Shown here one piece after another: positions 25,688 through 33,722 of a stretch of 33,722 bases of DNA (position 1 is its first letter; every line of letters begins with the position of its first letter). A program made the translations under genes and the position numbers. Origin of the DNA: Desulfatiglans sp. (GTDB taxonomy: Bacteria; Desulfobacterota; DSM-4660; Desulfatiglandales; HGW-15); NCBI GenBank assembly GCA_012513605.1, contig JAAZBV010000024.1:1-33722 (forward strand), in the 5' to 3' direction. The notes beneath the pieces were generated by a model, which saw only the letters and a program-made list of their open reading frames with translations, had not been told where the DNA came from and did not search any database.

Positions 25688-26569
25688 ATGATTATAAACT
25701 GTGAAAAATGCGCATCCAAATTCAACCTTGACGAAAACCTTATCAGGGAGAGCGGTTCAAAGGTCAGGTGTTCAGTATGCAGGAGCGTATTTACTGTATA
25801 CCCGCAGGCGGCTGAAGAGGTTGATTCTGATGCGGAGCATGAGGAGACTGTAGACCTTGATTCGTCTCTGGGTTTTGAGGAAGATAGTCTGCCCAATGAG
25901 ACTGACCCAGCCAATGATGACGATTTTGACAGGGTCTTTGAGGATGCACTTAATGAAGAAGAGGAGATAATAGAGGAGGAAAAACCTGCTGCTAAAACAG
26001 AGCCCGCATCTTTAAAAAGAAAAACAGTCAGGCCGGGGCTGATACTCATCATACTTGTTATTATCTTTGTTGTAACACTTGGTGCCCTTTCGGTATATCT
26101 CTTTGCACCTTCCCTTTTACCTGAAGGGGCGGATAATGGAAGAAAGCCTGATGCTGAAATAGAGGCTGTTGATGAAGGAAACAGGAGGCTTGAGATTACG
26201 GACTTTAAATGGGAGACATTTTCAGCAGAAAAGTCAGGCCCTCTATTCATTATTAAAGGGAAGGTCATCAACAAGTACCCTCAGCCCAGGAGCCATATCC
26301 TTGTTAGGGGTAGCATTGAGGATGATAAAAAGAACCCTCTTGTACAGAAACACGCATACGCTGGGAATACCTTTACAGAAAAAGAACTCCATAAAATTTC
26401 AATAGAAGAGATTGACAAAAAACTGAATACCAAAGAAGGTTTTAATAATTCAAATATTAATGTGGCGCCAATGGAGGCAATCCCTTTTATGATCATCTTT
26501 AACAACCTGCCGGATTCCATGAGTGAATATGTTTCTGTGGAAACGGTTAGCTCTGCCCCCGGAGAATAG
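25688..26569 (+). CDS. Zinc-ribbon membrane protein with DUF3426-type C-terminus
   Basis: A 293-residue protein. It opens with an MJ0042-type zinc ribbon (C5, C8, C28, C31 in INCEKCASKF and KVRCSVCRSVF). A very acidic linker (about 42-100) follows, then a basic stop-transfer stretch and one transmembrane helix at about 117-140. The C-terminal domain (about 170-290) matches DUF3426: ITDFKWETFSAEKSGPLFII, KGKVINKYPQPRSHILVRG, then IPFMIIFNNLP. The topology is ribbon in the cytoplasm and DUF3426 domain outside. Such proteins are common in delta- and betaproteobacteria, but their role is unsettled. The ATG at 25688 follows GGGGG. The gene stands alone and converges on the FadL-type gene. Confidence 0.88.
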   Translation: MIINCEKCASKFNLDENLIRESGSKVRCSVCRSVFTVYPQAAEEVDSDAEHEETVDLDSSLGFEEDSLPNETDPANDDDFDRVFEDALNEEEEIIEEEKPAAKTEPASLKRKTVRPGLILIILVIIFVVTLGALSVYLFAPSLLPEGADNGRKPDAEIEAVDEGNRRLEITDFKWETFSAEKSGPLFIIKGKVINKYPQPRSHILVRGSIEDDKKNPLVQKHAYAGNTFTEKELHKISIEEIDKKLNTKEGFNNSNINVAPMEAIPFMIIFNNLPDSMSEYVSVETVSSAPGE

Positions 26570-26635
26570 TTAATCCTAAGGCTGTCTTAATCAGGGGCAC
26601 CTGCATGGGGTATTGTATCCGTGAAAGTCGGCAGG

Positions 26636-27931
26636 CTAGAAACGATACTGAACCCCTGCTGAAAACATCACGACCTCCTTTTTAAGGCCTATCAAAACTG
26701 CTGAACCGGATGATGTGTCAATATAAGATTTGCCTTTATAATCAACAATTGCAGCACCTAAATCGATCTTAAGGGTTTTATTAACCTGATAGACAATGCC
26801 GCCGCCAAATGAATCTGCATCCAGTTCAGGGGCCTCTTTAAGCGCATGCTGCGCATCTATGCCTGTCTTTGTGTGCAGATAACCAATGCTTCCTTTCAGG
26901 TTATTATTAAACCTGTATTCCATTGAGATACTTGTCTCCCATCCATCCTTCACATACTGCTCTTCGCCGTCCCAGTCGGCATCCTTCTGGAAATAATAGA
27001 CAAGTCCTGTATCTATCTTCAGTTTTGGGCAGACACTATATGCAAGGCCAATGGAAAAGAGCGCTGGCAGGTTCCTTTCATGTTTTGCCCCATTAATAAT
27101 GCCCCCTGCCTGACCAAGACCATATGGGAATCCGGATATCGTGTCCTGTTTTACCTTATATTTGAAATCCAGTTCTGTTTCAGTCTCATATTTCATGCCG
27201 ATATAAACAGGGTCAAGATCAATGCCCAGCCCAAGTATAACGCCGAACCCATTCGCATGATCTTCCTGATCCAGCACAGCCGTTCTTACCGGCTGGCCTG
27301 CTAAAACACCCAAAGGGGTGGGCAGAAGCTCAAATGTTGCCCTGCCCTTTTTTGTTGCGTCAATATAACGCCCTGCAATCGAAACAGATAGTGCCTCATT
27401 TATCTTGTATGCACCACCCAATGTCAAACCATAATAAAAACCCTTGGCCTTAAGTTCTTCATCTGCTGTATCGCCATAAAATGCAGCGCCTGCGAGTTGG
27501 TTAAGCCTGTTTCTTAAGCCAATAGCGCTGATCCGTGTAGTGGCATTGCCATTTTCATAATCAACCTCACCACCCCCTGCGGGCATTGTAAATGAAAAGA
27601 TACCTGCCCATCTCTCATTCTTATACAGCCCGAAAAGGGCTGGCACAAATGAAGGTGTATCCTGTTTAAACACTATGCCATCTACCGAGTTTGTATATTC
27701 TTTTAATACATAGTGGATTGAGAGATTACCATGTAAACCATCCGCCATCTTCATTACACCTGCTGGGTTATATGCTATGGCATCTAGGGAATCTGTTGCT
27801 GCATTTCTTGTAAAGGTACGAACATATTCGCCGCTGTAATTGCTCCTGTTGTCAACACCCCCGGCCAGGATATATGGGCTTGATATCATTATAAGACAGG
27901 CAACGCACAAAACAGGATAGACTTTTTTCAT
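26636..27931 (-). CDS. OmpP1/FadL/TodX-family outer-membrane transporter
   Basis: A 431-residue outer-membrane beta-barrel that takes up long-chain fatty acids or other hydrophobic compounds. It has a signal peptide (1-23, MKKVYPVLCVACLIMISSPYILA). The N-terminal hatch region contains RNAATDSLDAIAYNPAGVMKMADG, the AxxNPAG signature of the family, followed by alternating amphipathic strands, e.g. LHGNLSIHYV and YIGMKYETETELDFKY. The C-terminus ends in the aromatic VQYRF. GGGGAG eight bases before ATG supports the start. It is monocistronic, with no beta-oxidation genes nearby, so the substrate is open. An aromatic-hydrocarbon channel (TodX-like) is an equally possible role. Confidence 0.93.
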   Translation of the reverse strand: MKKVYPVLCVACLIMISSPYILAGGVDNRSNYSGEYVRTFTRNAATDSLDAIAYNPAGVMKMADGLHGNLSIHYVLKEYTNSVDGIVFKQDTPSFVPALFGLYKNERWAGIFSFTMPAGGGEVDYENGNATTRISAIGLRNRLNQLAGAAFYGDTADEELKAKGFYYGLTLGGAYKINEALSVSIAGRYIDATKKGRATFELLPTPLGVLAGQPVRTAVLDQEDHANGFGVILGLGIDLDPVYIGMKYETETELDFKYKVKQDTISGFPYGLGQAGGIINGAKHERNLPALFSIGLAYSVCPKLKIDTGLVYYFQKDADWDGEEQYVKDGWETSISMEYRFNNNLKGSIGYLHTKTGIDAQHALKEAPELDADSFGGGIVYQVNKTLKIDLGAAIVDYKGKSYIDTSSGSAVLIGLKKEVVMFSAGVQYRF

Positions 27932-28166
27932 GTTTTAATCTCCCCATCAAATAAAAAAAAAGGTTATAAAGACTTTGAATTATAAAGGTGAATAGTCTGC
28001 CCATGATGGACAGCCGCAGAGTTTAAGGTTAAATCTGTTTCAGGTCAAGGAAAAAGAGGTGTCTGATAAGTGTCTATTTTGCAGTATCAGGATGCTGTCG
28101 TCAACTTTAGTTCCAGGAAACTTTTTTCTTTAAATCATGGGGATATTAGGATAACCTGCAACTATT
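27932..28166. other. Divergent intergenic region upstream of fadL-type gene and pyrK
   Basis: 235 bases; no gene, RNA or clear operator seen. It must hold the promoters of both flanking operons. Confidence 0.4.
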
Positions 28167-28955
28167 ATGATAGAGACATACGTTAAGATATTATCCAATA
28201 CCTGTATAACGCCGGGTATATTTTTATTGAGGTTTAGCTCACCCGAACTGGCAGCAGAGGCAAAACCGGGCCAGTTCATAATGTTGAGGGTAAATGATGG
28301 GATTGACCCCTGCCTGAGGAGGCCCTTTAGTATAAGCGGTACAGAGAAGGGAGGTGTTGTCAGGATACTTTACAAGGTAGTTGGAAAGGGGACTGTTATC
28401 CTCTCAAAAAAAATTGCAGGGGATAAGCTTTCTGTTCTGGGCCCCCTTGGAAAGGGTTTTGATATAGCCGGAAGGGCTGAACATCTCTTTATTGTTGCAG
28501 GTGGCATAGGCATAGCTCCCATGCTTTTTCTCTCACAGGCGGTTGATAAAAATGCGTTTACCTTTTTGGCCGGTTTCAGGAACTCGGATGAGATAATTGA
28601 TCCTCTCTCTGCCGGTATAAAGCAGGATATCTCTATTGCCACAGATGACGGGTCAAGGGGTTATCATGGCAGGGTCACGGACCTTCTTGAGCAGGAGATT
28701 ATTAAATGCAGGAACAATGCCCTTGCTATCTGTGCATGCGGCCCCCTTCCCATGCTGAAGGCGCTGAGCAATATATCAGGCAAATATAGAATACCCTGCA
28801 GGGTCTCCATGGAGACCTTTATGGCATGCGGTCTGGGGGCATGTCAGGGCTGTGTAATCAGATCAGCTTCTGCTTTGGATCAGATATCATACCACCATGT
28901 ATGCAAGGATGGCCCTGTCTTTGATATCAATGAAATCGACTGGGAAAATATATGA
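28167..28955 (+). CDS. pyrK: Dihydroorotate dehydrogenase electron-transfer subunit
   Basis: A 262-residue iron-sulfur flavoprotein that passes electrons from dihydroorotate oxidation in PyrD to NAD+. Domains: an FAD-binding barrel with RRPFSIS (about 51-57), an NAD-binding domain (LFIVAGGIGIAPMLFLS), and a C-terminal 2Fe-2S site, CGLGACQGCVI with a fourth Cys in YHHVCKDGPVF. The length is normal. It overlaps pyrD by 4 bases (ATGA), so the two are translationally coupled, as expected for the class 1B heterotetramer. It acts in the fourth step of UMP synthesis and starts a run of co-oriented genes with pyrD, ahbB and hemL. Confidence 0.95.
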   Translation: MIETYVKILSNTCITPGIFLLRFSSPELAAEAKPGQFIMLRVNDGIDPCLRRPFSISGTEKGGVVRILYKVVGKGTVILSKKIAGDKLSVLGPLGKGFDIAGRAEHLFIVAGGIGIAPMLFLSQAVDKNAFTFLAGFRNSDEIIDPLSAGIKQDISIATDDGSRGYHGRVTDLLEQEIIKCRNNALAICACGPLPMLKALSNISGKYRIPCRVSMETFMACGLGACQGCVIRSASALDQISYHHVCKDGPVFDINEIDWENI

Positions 28956-29884
28956 CCATAAACCCTGATATCTCTGTAGCTTTAGGCAGCCTGAAACTCA
29001 AGAGCCCTGTTATGACAGCATCCGGCACATTCGGTTACGGAAAGGAATTTGATGATCTCATTGATCTGAACCGGCTCGGGGCCATTGTTGTAAAGGGGAT
29101 ATCTTTAAGGCCCATGAAAGGTAATCCCCCTCCAAGGATTGTTGAAACACCGGCTGGCATGCTTAATGCCATTGGGCTTGCCAATATAGGCATAGAAGGC
29201 TTTCTTAAGGATAAACTTCCGTGGCTCAATACCCTGAACACAGAGGTTATAGTCAATATTTACGGGCACAGTATTAATGAATATGGTGAACTTGCATGCG
29301 CGTTCAAGGGGGTAAAAGGTGTCTCTGCCATTGAGGTGAATATCTCATGCCCCAATGTGGATAAGGGGGGGCTTGTGTTCGGGAAAGACCCAGAAATGTC
29401 AGCAAGGGTAACTGAGACCGCGGTAAAGAACACAGATAAACCTGTAATTGTAAAGCTTACCCCGAATGTCTCAGACATAACCCTGCTTGCAAAGGCAGTG
29501 GAACAGGCAGGCGCACATGCACTTTCTGTAATCAATACCCTTACAGGAATGGCAGTGGATATAAATACCAGGCGTCCAAGGCTTGGGAATGTATCAGGGG
29601 GCTTATCAGGGCCTGCCATAAAGCCGGTTGCCCTTTATATGGTCTATCAGGCTGCCCGTGCAGTAAAAATCCCTGTTATAGGGATTGGCGGTATATTGAA
29701 TGCCACTGATGCCCTTGAGTTTATGATTGCAGGGGCCTCTGCGGTGCAGGTGGGGACAGCGAACTTTATTAATCCCAGGGCCTCTATCGAGATTATAGAG
29801 GGCATCAGAAACTACTGCATTGAAAAGGGCATTAACAAAATCGTTGATATTGTGGGAAGCCTTATAACAGCAAGGCAGGGCTAG
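28952..29884 (+). CDS. pyrD: Dihydroorotate dehydrogenase, class 1B catalytic subunit
   Basis: A 310-residue FMN enzyme that oxidises dihydroorotate to orotate. Family signs are LKSPVMTASGTFGYG at the start, KGISLRPMKGNPPPRIVETP, AIEVNISCPN with the catalytic Cys of class 1 enzymes (Ser in class 2), VIVKLTPNVSDI, and the C-terminal FMN-phosphate loop IPVIGIGGI plus GASAVQVGTA. No membrane-binding N-terminal helix is present, as expected for class 1. The start overlaps the end of pyrK by 4 bases. The stop is 5 bases before the AhbB-like gene, so all are probably one transcript. Confidence 0.96.
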   Translation: MTINPDISVALGSLKLKSPVMTASGTFGYGKEFDDLIDLNRLGAIVVKGISLRPMKGNPPPRIVETPAGMLNAIGLANIGIEGFLKDKLPWLNTLNTEVIVNIYGHSINEYGELACAFKGVKGVSAIEVNISCPNVDKGGLVFGKDPEMSARVTETAVKNTDKPVIVKLTPNVSDITLLAKAVEQAGAHALSVINTLTGMAVDINTRRPRLGNVSGGLSGPAIKPVALYMVYQAARAVKIPVIGIGGILNATDALEFMIAGASAVQVGTANFINPRASIEIIEGIRNYCIEKGINKIVDIVGSLITARQG

Positions 29885-29889
29885 TATTC

Positions 29890-30354
29890 ATGCCGGATGA
29901 ACTTGATAAAAAAATCATTAGCTTTCTTCAGAAGGATATACCTGTTCAGCCCATGCCCTATAAAATACTTGCTGATCAGCTCAGTGTTTCAGAGGATGAA
30001 ATACTGAACCGGATCAGGGAAATGGTAGCTGGAGGGGTAATCAGGCGTCTGGGTGCAACCCTCTATCACCAGCAGGCAGGATTCAAGGCCAATGCAATGG
30101 TGGCATGGGTGATCGCGGAAAAAGAGATTGATGAAATCGGGCATATCATGGCCGGGTTCAAAGAGGTGACACACTGTTATCACCGGTGGCCTCAAAGGGA
30201 TTGGCGATACAACCTCTTTACCATGATACACGGGGAATCCAGAGAAGAATGCCATGAGATAGCCCGCAAGATGTCGAAGCGGACAGGTGTTAAGGATTAT
30301 TCCCTCCTCTTCAGCGAAAAGGAATTTAAGAAAACCAGTATGGAATATTATTAA
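29890..30354 (+). CDS. ahbB: Siroheme decarboxylase subunit, AhbB-like
   Basis: A 154-residue AsnC/Lrp-fold protein. It has a winged-helix N-terminus (LSVSEDEILNRIREMVAGG) and a C-terminal RAM-like domain with RRLGATLYHQQAGFKANAM and HRWPQRDWRYNLFTMIHG. Those motifs mark the siroheme decarboxylase subfamily (AhbA/AhbB, NirD/L/G/H), not a DNA-binding regulator. AhbAB removes two acetate carboxyls from siroheme to form didecarboxysiroheme in the siroheme-dependent heme pathway of sulfate reducers and archaea. The neighbour hemL supplies 5-aminolevulinate for the same pathway, which supports the call. The partner AhbA is not in the window, and the A/B assignment from sequence alone is less certain than the family. 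Confidence 0.85.
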   Translation: MPDELDKKIISFLQKDIPVQPMPYKILADQLSVSEDEILNRIREMVAGGVIRRLGATLYHQQAGFKANAMVAWVIAEKEIDEIGHIMAGFKEVTHCYHRWPQRDWRYNLFTMIHGESREECHEIARKMSKRTGVKDYSLLFSEKEFKKTSMEYY

Positions 30355-30416
30355 AGCAGGGCTCAGGGCACAAGGCGCAGGGAAAACCTAAAGCCTGATT
30401 TTAGCGGAGAAACAGG

Positions 30417-31703
30417 ATGGATGAGAGATCAAAGATACTATTTGAGCAGGCAAAAAGATATATCCCGGGTGGTGTGAACAGCCCGGTTCGCGCAGGCAAG
30501 TCTGTTGGCATGGAACCTCTTTTTATTAACAGGGCTGAGGGGTGCTATCTGTGGGACGAAGACGGCCATAAATACATAGATTATGTCTGTTCATGGGGTC
30601 CCATGATTCTTGGTCATGCGTACCCTGAAGTCTTAAAGGCCATTTCTGAAAAACTGGCAATGGGCACAAGCTTCGGGGCCCCGACCGCCATAGAGGTGGA
30701 GATGGCTGAGGCAATCATTGAAATGGTCCCCTCCATTGAGATGGTGAGGATGGTAAATTCCGGCACAGAGGCGGCAATGAGCGCTGTCCGCCTTGCCAGG
30801 GGGTATACAGGCAGAAAGATCATAATCAAATTTGAAGGCTGCTATCACGGCCATGCTGACAGCCTGCTTGTTGAGGCAGGGAGCGGTGTTGCAACATTAG
30901 GGATACCGGGGAGCCCCGGCATACCTTCAGAGATTGCAGGGCTCACCATCTCCCTTCCATATAATAACCTTGATAATGTAAAAGATGCATTTAAAAGGTA
31001 TGGGGATGATATAGCCGCTATTATTGTTGAACCTGTTGCAGCAAACATGGGTGTAATACTTCCAGAGCCAGGGTTTCTAGCCGGGCTCAGAAAGATCACA
31101 GTGGAAAATGGGGCACTGCTTATATTTGATGAGGTGATAACAGGGTTCAGGCTTGGCCCGGGCGGGGCACAGGGGTATTACAATATCATGCCTGACATCA
31201 CATGCCTGGGAAAGATCATTGGCGGCGGGCTCCCTGTCGGGGCCTATGGAGGCAGGAGGGCAATCATGCAGAATATTGCCCCTGAAGGGGATATATATCA
31301 GGCCGGTACGCTTTCAGGAAACCCGATTGCAATGGCAGCAGGTATTGCCACCCTGAAACTGCTTAAGGATTTAGGCCTATACAAGGGGCTTGAGACAGGT
31401 GGTAACAGGCTCTTCACAGGATTAAAGGATGCCGCCCTTAAGGCAGGTATTGATATTGTCATAAATCATACAGGCTCATTAGGCTCCCTCTTTTTTACAA
31501 AGGAGCTGGTAACTGATTTCCAATCCGCAAAAAAGAGTGATACTGCCCTGTTCAGGGCCTTTTACAGGCATATGCGTGAAAAAGGTATTTATCTGGCCCC
31601 AAGCGCATTTGAGGCGATGTTTTTATCCATTGCCCATGAGAATGATGTAATAGACAGGACAATTGATGCGGCATATCACTGTTTCAGTGTAATACAAAAA
31701 TAA
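30417..31703 (+). CDS. hemL: Glutamate-1-semialdehyde 2,1-aminomutase
   Basis: A 428-residue PLP enzyme that converts glutamate-1-semialdehyde to 5-aminolevulinate, the last step of the C5 route to tetrapyrroles. Visible signs are [12 protein letters not shown] at the N-terminus, [20 protein letters not shown] for PLP phosphate binding, [22 protein letters not shown] with the Asp that contacts the pyridine nitrogen, and the Schiff-base Lys in [17 protein letters not shown]. The length matches the family (about 425-430). GGAG seven bases before ATG supports the start. It lies 62 bases after the siroheme decarboxylase gene. Confidence 0.97.
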   Translation: MDERSKILFEQAKRYIPGGVNSPVRAGKSVGMEPLFINRAEGCYLWDEDGHKYIDYVCSWGPMILGHAYPEVLKAISEKLAMGTSFGAPTAIEVEMAEAIIEMVPSIEMVRMVNSGTEAAMSAVRLARGYTGRKIIIKFEGCYHGHADSLLVEAGSGVATLGIPGSPGIPSEIAGLTISLPYNNLDNVKDAFKRYGDDIAAIIVEPVAANMGVILPEPGFLAGLRKITVENGALLIFDEVITGFRLGPGGAQGYYNIMPDITCLGKIIGGGLPVGAYGGRRAIMQNIAPEGDIYQAGTLSGNPIAMAAGIATLKLLKDLGLYKGLETGGNRLFTGLKDAALKAGIDIVINHTGSLGSLFFTKELVTDFQSAKKSDTALFRAFYRHMREKGIYLAPSAFEAMFLSIAHENDVIDRTIDAAYHCFSVIQK

Positions 31704-31750
31704 TATTAAATCAGTTGCGACCTGCCTCTTAATACCAGGGGTAAAGGATA

Positions 31751-31779
31751 TTGACTTTGTGAAAAAAAATGTGATAGAA
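31751..31779 (+). promoter_or_regulatory. Candidate promoter of the atp Fo operon
   Basis: TTGACT at 31751-31756 is a good -35 hexamer. About 16-17 bases later GATAGA/ATAGAA is a weak -10. It is placed 41 bases before the first Fo gene. Confidence 0.4.
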
Positions 31780-31820
31780 ACCGGGTTGAAGAGATTAAAA
31801 CAGAGTAAATCCAGCTTGAT

Positions 31821-32048
31821 ATGGATAATGAAACAAAAAAGATGTTCCGTGCCCTAGGGGTGCTGAGTACAGCTGGATTAACAATGGCCCTCTCTATAGG
31901 TATCGGGGCCGTGGTCGGGCATTATATTGATAAAAGGTATGACACTGAGCCCTGGTTTTTTTTGATTTTTCTGTTTTTCGGGATTGTCGCAGCCTTTAGA
32001 AACCTCTATCTGATGTACAAAAAGGCAAAGGATTTGGGCGGCGAATAA
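31821..32048 (+). CDS. AtpZ-like accessory membrane protein of the F-type ATPase
   Basis: A 75-residue protein with two transmembrane helices (about 14-34 and 46-66). It carries the family pattern of a first helix with GIGAVVGHYID and a second after KRYDTEPWFFLIFLFFGIVAAFRNLY. AtpZ-type proteins are small accessories of ATP synthase operons, linked to Mg2+/Ca2+ handling or c-ring assembly. It touches the next gene (ATG directly after the stop TAA), so translation is probably coupled. Confidence 0.85.
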   Translation: MDNETKKMFRALGVLSTAGLTMALSIGIGAVVGHYIDKRYDTEPWFFLIFLFFGIVAAFRNLYLMYKKAKDLGGE

Positions 32049-32438
32049 ATGGAATGGGATATATTCTATGAAGATCTGAAGAAAAAATACTGGGTAGTCT
32101 TCCTGTTGATATCTTCAGTCAGCTTCTTTACACTAAGCCCTTCCCATACCTTGGGTGTTATTGCTGGCGGCATGGTGAGTATAGCAAATTTCATGTTTCT
32201 TCAGCACACCTTTAAGAAGGCCTTTGGTACAGACTTTAAACGGAAAGCCAGGAAAATCTCTATTTTTATATATTACTATTTTCGACTTTCAGTACTGGGT
32301 GTAATCATTTTTATCCTGTTAAAGCATAAACTGGTACACCCTGTTGGCCTTATAATAGGATTGTCAACCGTTGTTATCGCAATAACTGTTGCAGGGGTGA
32401 TCATGGCCATAAAGACCGGGGGCAGGGGGCATAAATAA
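32049..32438 (+). CDS. atpI: ATP synthase subunit I
   Basis: A 129-residue membrane protein with four predicted helices (about 14-30, 33-55, 72-92 and 97-119). It fits the ATP synthase I family in size, in hydrophobic pattern, and in lying immediately before atpB. AtpI assists c-ring assembly and is usually dispensable. Its start directly abuts the AtpZ-like stop. Confidence 0.82.
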   Translation: MEWDIFYEDLKKKYWVVFLLISSVSFFTLSPSHTLGVIAGGMVSIANFMFLQHTFKKAFGTDFKRKARKISIFIYYYFRLSVLGVIIFILLKHKLVHPVGLIIGLSTVVIAITVAGVIMAIKTGGRGHK

Positions 32439-32439
32439 T

Positions 32440-33129
32440 TTGGAGCACCATTATTATTATATAACAGAGATTTTGAGCTATTTTGGGTTTGATCATTTTG
32501 CCCATAAGTGGCAGCATGTTACCCACTCATGGATTGTAATGGCAATAATGCTTGCCGGCGCTCTTTTTCTTGTGAGGGGGATTAAGGCTCTGCCTGGTAA
32601 GAAACAGTCCTTTCTTGAATATGTAATAACCAGCATAGAAGATTTTATTATCAGTATCACAGGCCCCGAGGGAAAGATGTTTTTCCCTTTTATAGCCACG
32701 GTTTTTCTGTATATCCTGATATGCAATCTCCTGGGGCTTATACCGGGCTTTTTTTCACCGACAGCAGATACCAATACGACCCTTGCCCTTGCGCTTGCCA
32801 CATTTTTTTATACCCATTATATAGGGATCAAATATCATGGCATCAAATATGTGAAACATTTTTTAGGCCCTGTGCCTGCAATAGCGCCCATAATGCTGCC
32901 CATAGAGATAATAGGCCATTTTGCAAGGGTGATGTCCCTTACAATAAGGCTTTTTGGTAACATATTCGGCAAAGAAAAGATCCTGGGGATCCTTTTTGCG
33001 ATCGCAGGGGCATATCTTGCGCCTTTACCGGTGATGGTCCTCGGGCTGTTGGTAAGTTTTGTGCAGGCGCTTGTTTTCATGCTGCTGGCAACAGTATATT
33101 TTGCAGGGGCCATGGAAGAGGCTCATTAA
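32440..33129 (+). CDS. atpB: ATP synthase Fo subunit a
   Basis: A 229-residue integral membrane stator that forms the ion half-channels facing the c-ring. The essential Arg is in SLTIRLFGNIFG. Other conserved pieces are NLLGLIPGFFSPTADTNTTLALAL and IAPIMLPIEIIGHFARVMSL. The start is a TTG at 32440, one base after the atpI stop, preceded by a GGGGG ribosome site; no ATG occurs at a sensible place. The length is normal. It is followed by atpE after 50 bases. Confidence 0.96.
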   Translation: MEHHYYYITEILSYFGFDHFAHKWQHVTHSWIVMAIMLAGALFLVRGIKALPGKKQSFLEYVITSIEDFIISITGPEGKMFFPFIATVFLYILICNLLGLIPGFFSPTADTNTTLALALATFFYTHYIGIKYHGIKYVKHFLGPVPAIAPIMLPIEIIGHFARVMSLTIRLFGNIFGKEKILGILFAIAGAYLAPLPVMVLGLLVSFVQALVFMLLATVYFAGAMEEAH

Positions 33130-33179
33130 TATTAAGTATTAATAATGTTTTAAGCAATTATCAAAAAAGGGAGATTTTT

Positions 33180-33557
33180 ATGTCAAAAAAAATTATGGTC
33201 ACAGTTATGGCATTCATAGCGGTTTCAGGGTTATCATCAATAGCGCATGCAGGTGAAAATGCAGCTGCTTCAGCAGGGTTGTGGGCTGTTGCCCTTATGG
33301 CAATCGCTTGCGCCTTGGCTATCTGTATTGCAGCTTCATGTACCGGCATTGCCATGGGTTATGCTATAAACGGGGCCATGCAGGGGGTCTCAAGGAATCC
33401 GGAGGCAGGCGGAAGGATATTCACAATGCTTATACTTGGTCTTGCACTCATTGAATCACTCTGTATCTATGCGCTGCTCATAAGCCTATTAATGGTTTTC
33501 AAGATACCTGCGCTGGATGCTACCCTTGAAGCAATAATTAAAACCATAGGGGGATAA
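33180..33557 (+). CDS. atpE: ATP synthase Fo subunit c, with N-terminal extension
   Basis: A 125-residue c subunit, longer than the usual 75-90. Residues 1-24 look like a cleavable signal (IMVTVMAFIAVSGLSSIAHA, then GENAAA). The hairpin follows: helix 1 (about 33-63), the polar loop SRNPEA that contacts F1, and helix 2 with the ion-binding Glu in LALIESLCIYALLISLL. The ES...Y pattern is shared with sodium-type rings, but the helix-1 Gln of the sodium site appears to be Met (GIAMGYA), so ion specificity is open and protons are the safer guess. GGGAG precedes the ATG. No F1 genes follow, so the alpha/beta/gamma/delta/epsilon and b subunits must lie elsewhere. Confidence 0.93.
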   Translation: MSKKIMVTVMAFIAVSGLSSIAHAGENAAASAGLWAVALMAIACALAICIAASCTGIAMGYAINGAMQGVSRNPEAGGRIFTMLILGLALIESLCIYALLISLLMVFKIPALDATLEAIIKTIGG

Positions 33558-33610
33558 GAAACGATCATTAATCGTAAGGAATTAATTTTACAATCAAGGA
33601 AGGGAGAGAA

Positions 33611-33722
33611 ATGGAAAAATTATATACGAGTTTAACGAATGAAGGTCCTATAACCGTAACGGTTAAGGATGGCAAGGTAGTCAGGGTACAGCCTCTGATA
33701 ATGGATGAGAAGGACATAAAGG
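33611..33722 (+). CDS. Molybdopterin oxidoreductase, N-terminal fragment (runs off window)
   Basis: Only 37 codons are visible. MEKLYTSLTNEGPITVTVKD and GKVVRVQPLIMDEKDIK resemble the N-terminus of DMSO-reductase-family large subunits of the acetylene hydratase / pyrogallol transhydroxylase kind, where GP-V-VKDGKI-R--P is typical. No CxxC iron-sulfur motif is seen in this short piece and no twin-arginine signal is present, so a cytosolic member is likely. AGGAAGGGAG ahead of ATG is a strong ribosome site. The family call rests on little sequence. Confidence 0.6.
   Translation, partial: MEKLYTSLTNEGPITVTVKDGKVVRVQPLIMDEKDIK

Noticed and set aside
25657-26274. Minus-strand frame of 205 codons opposite the DUF3426 gene
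   Set aside because: Ser-rich antisense of the acidic linker; no recognisable motif, and the plus-strand gene has clear domains.

Overview
The window looks like chromosomal DNA of an anaerobic Desulfobacterota-type (deltaproteobacterial) bacterium. No rRNA or marker search was possible, so this rests on gene content. The clues are a siroheme-decarboxylase (AhbB-like) gene next to hemL, class 1B pyrK-pyrD, an atpZ-atpI-atpB-atpE cluster without F1 genes, a ferredoxin-type aldo/keto reductase, acidic zinc-ribbon proteins, a candidate selenoprotein, and the start of a molybdopterin enzyme.

Layout. (1) 1-3,980: AT-rich accessory DNA with a two-helix membrane protein and a large DUF4238 protein carrying an internal SEC-C zinc motif, then a 575-bp gap with a terminator, a palindrome and the 3' scrap of a second aldo/keto reductase. 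(2) 3,982-8,150, minus strand: a MacAB/Lol-like export operon (lipoprotein fusion protein, FtsX-type permease, ATPase) downstream of an intact aldo/keto reductase. (3) 8,262-11,181, plus strand: a pRiA4b ORF-3-like protein, a truncated flavodoxin, and a hydantoinase/oxoprolinase gene cut by one in-frame TAG. (4) 11,386-18,899, minus strand: a two-partner secretion locus, with the TpsB transporter upstream of a 1,915-residue TpsA exoprotein built of GLUG and YDG repeats. (5) 18,900-20,078: a gene graveyard with a fragment of a hydantoinase paralogue joined directly to a broken Fic gene, ending at tRNA-Phe. (6) 20,261-27,931: acidic zinc-ribbon protein, RNase HI, a DUF1573 protein with UGA at a cysteine position, a PAS-PAS-GAF histidine kinase, a DUF3426 protein and a FadL-type porin. 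(7) 28,167-31,703, plus strand: pyrK-pyrD-ahbB-hemL. (8) 31,821-33,557: the Fo genes, then the first 112 bases of a molybdopterin oxidoreductase.

Themes. The most notable single observation is the DUF1573 gene at 22,185-22,874. Conventional ORF calling splits it in two, but it reads through as one intact protein if the UGA at 22,662-22,664 encodes selenocysteine in a U-G-C motif. The second theme is rearrangement: both the exporter operon and the two-partner secretion locus have an intact neighbour gene on one side and a same-orientation fragment of a paralogue of that gene on the other. That pattern suggests insertion or deletion within former tandem gene copies. The TpsA gene itself contains near-identical internal repeats, consistent with recent expansion.
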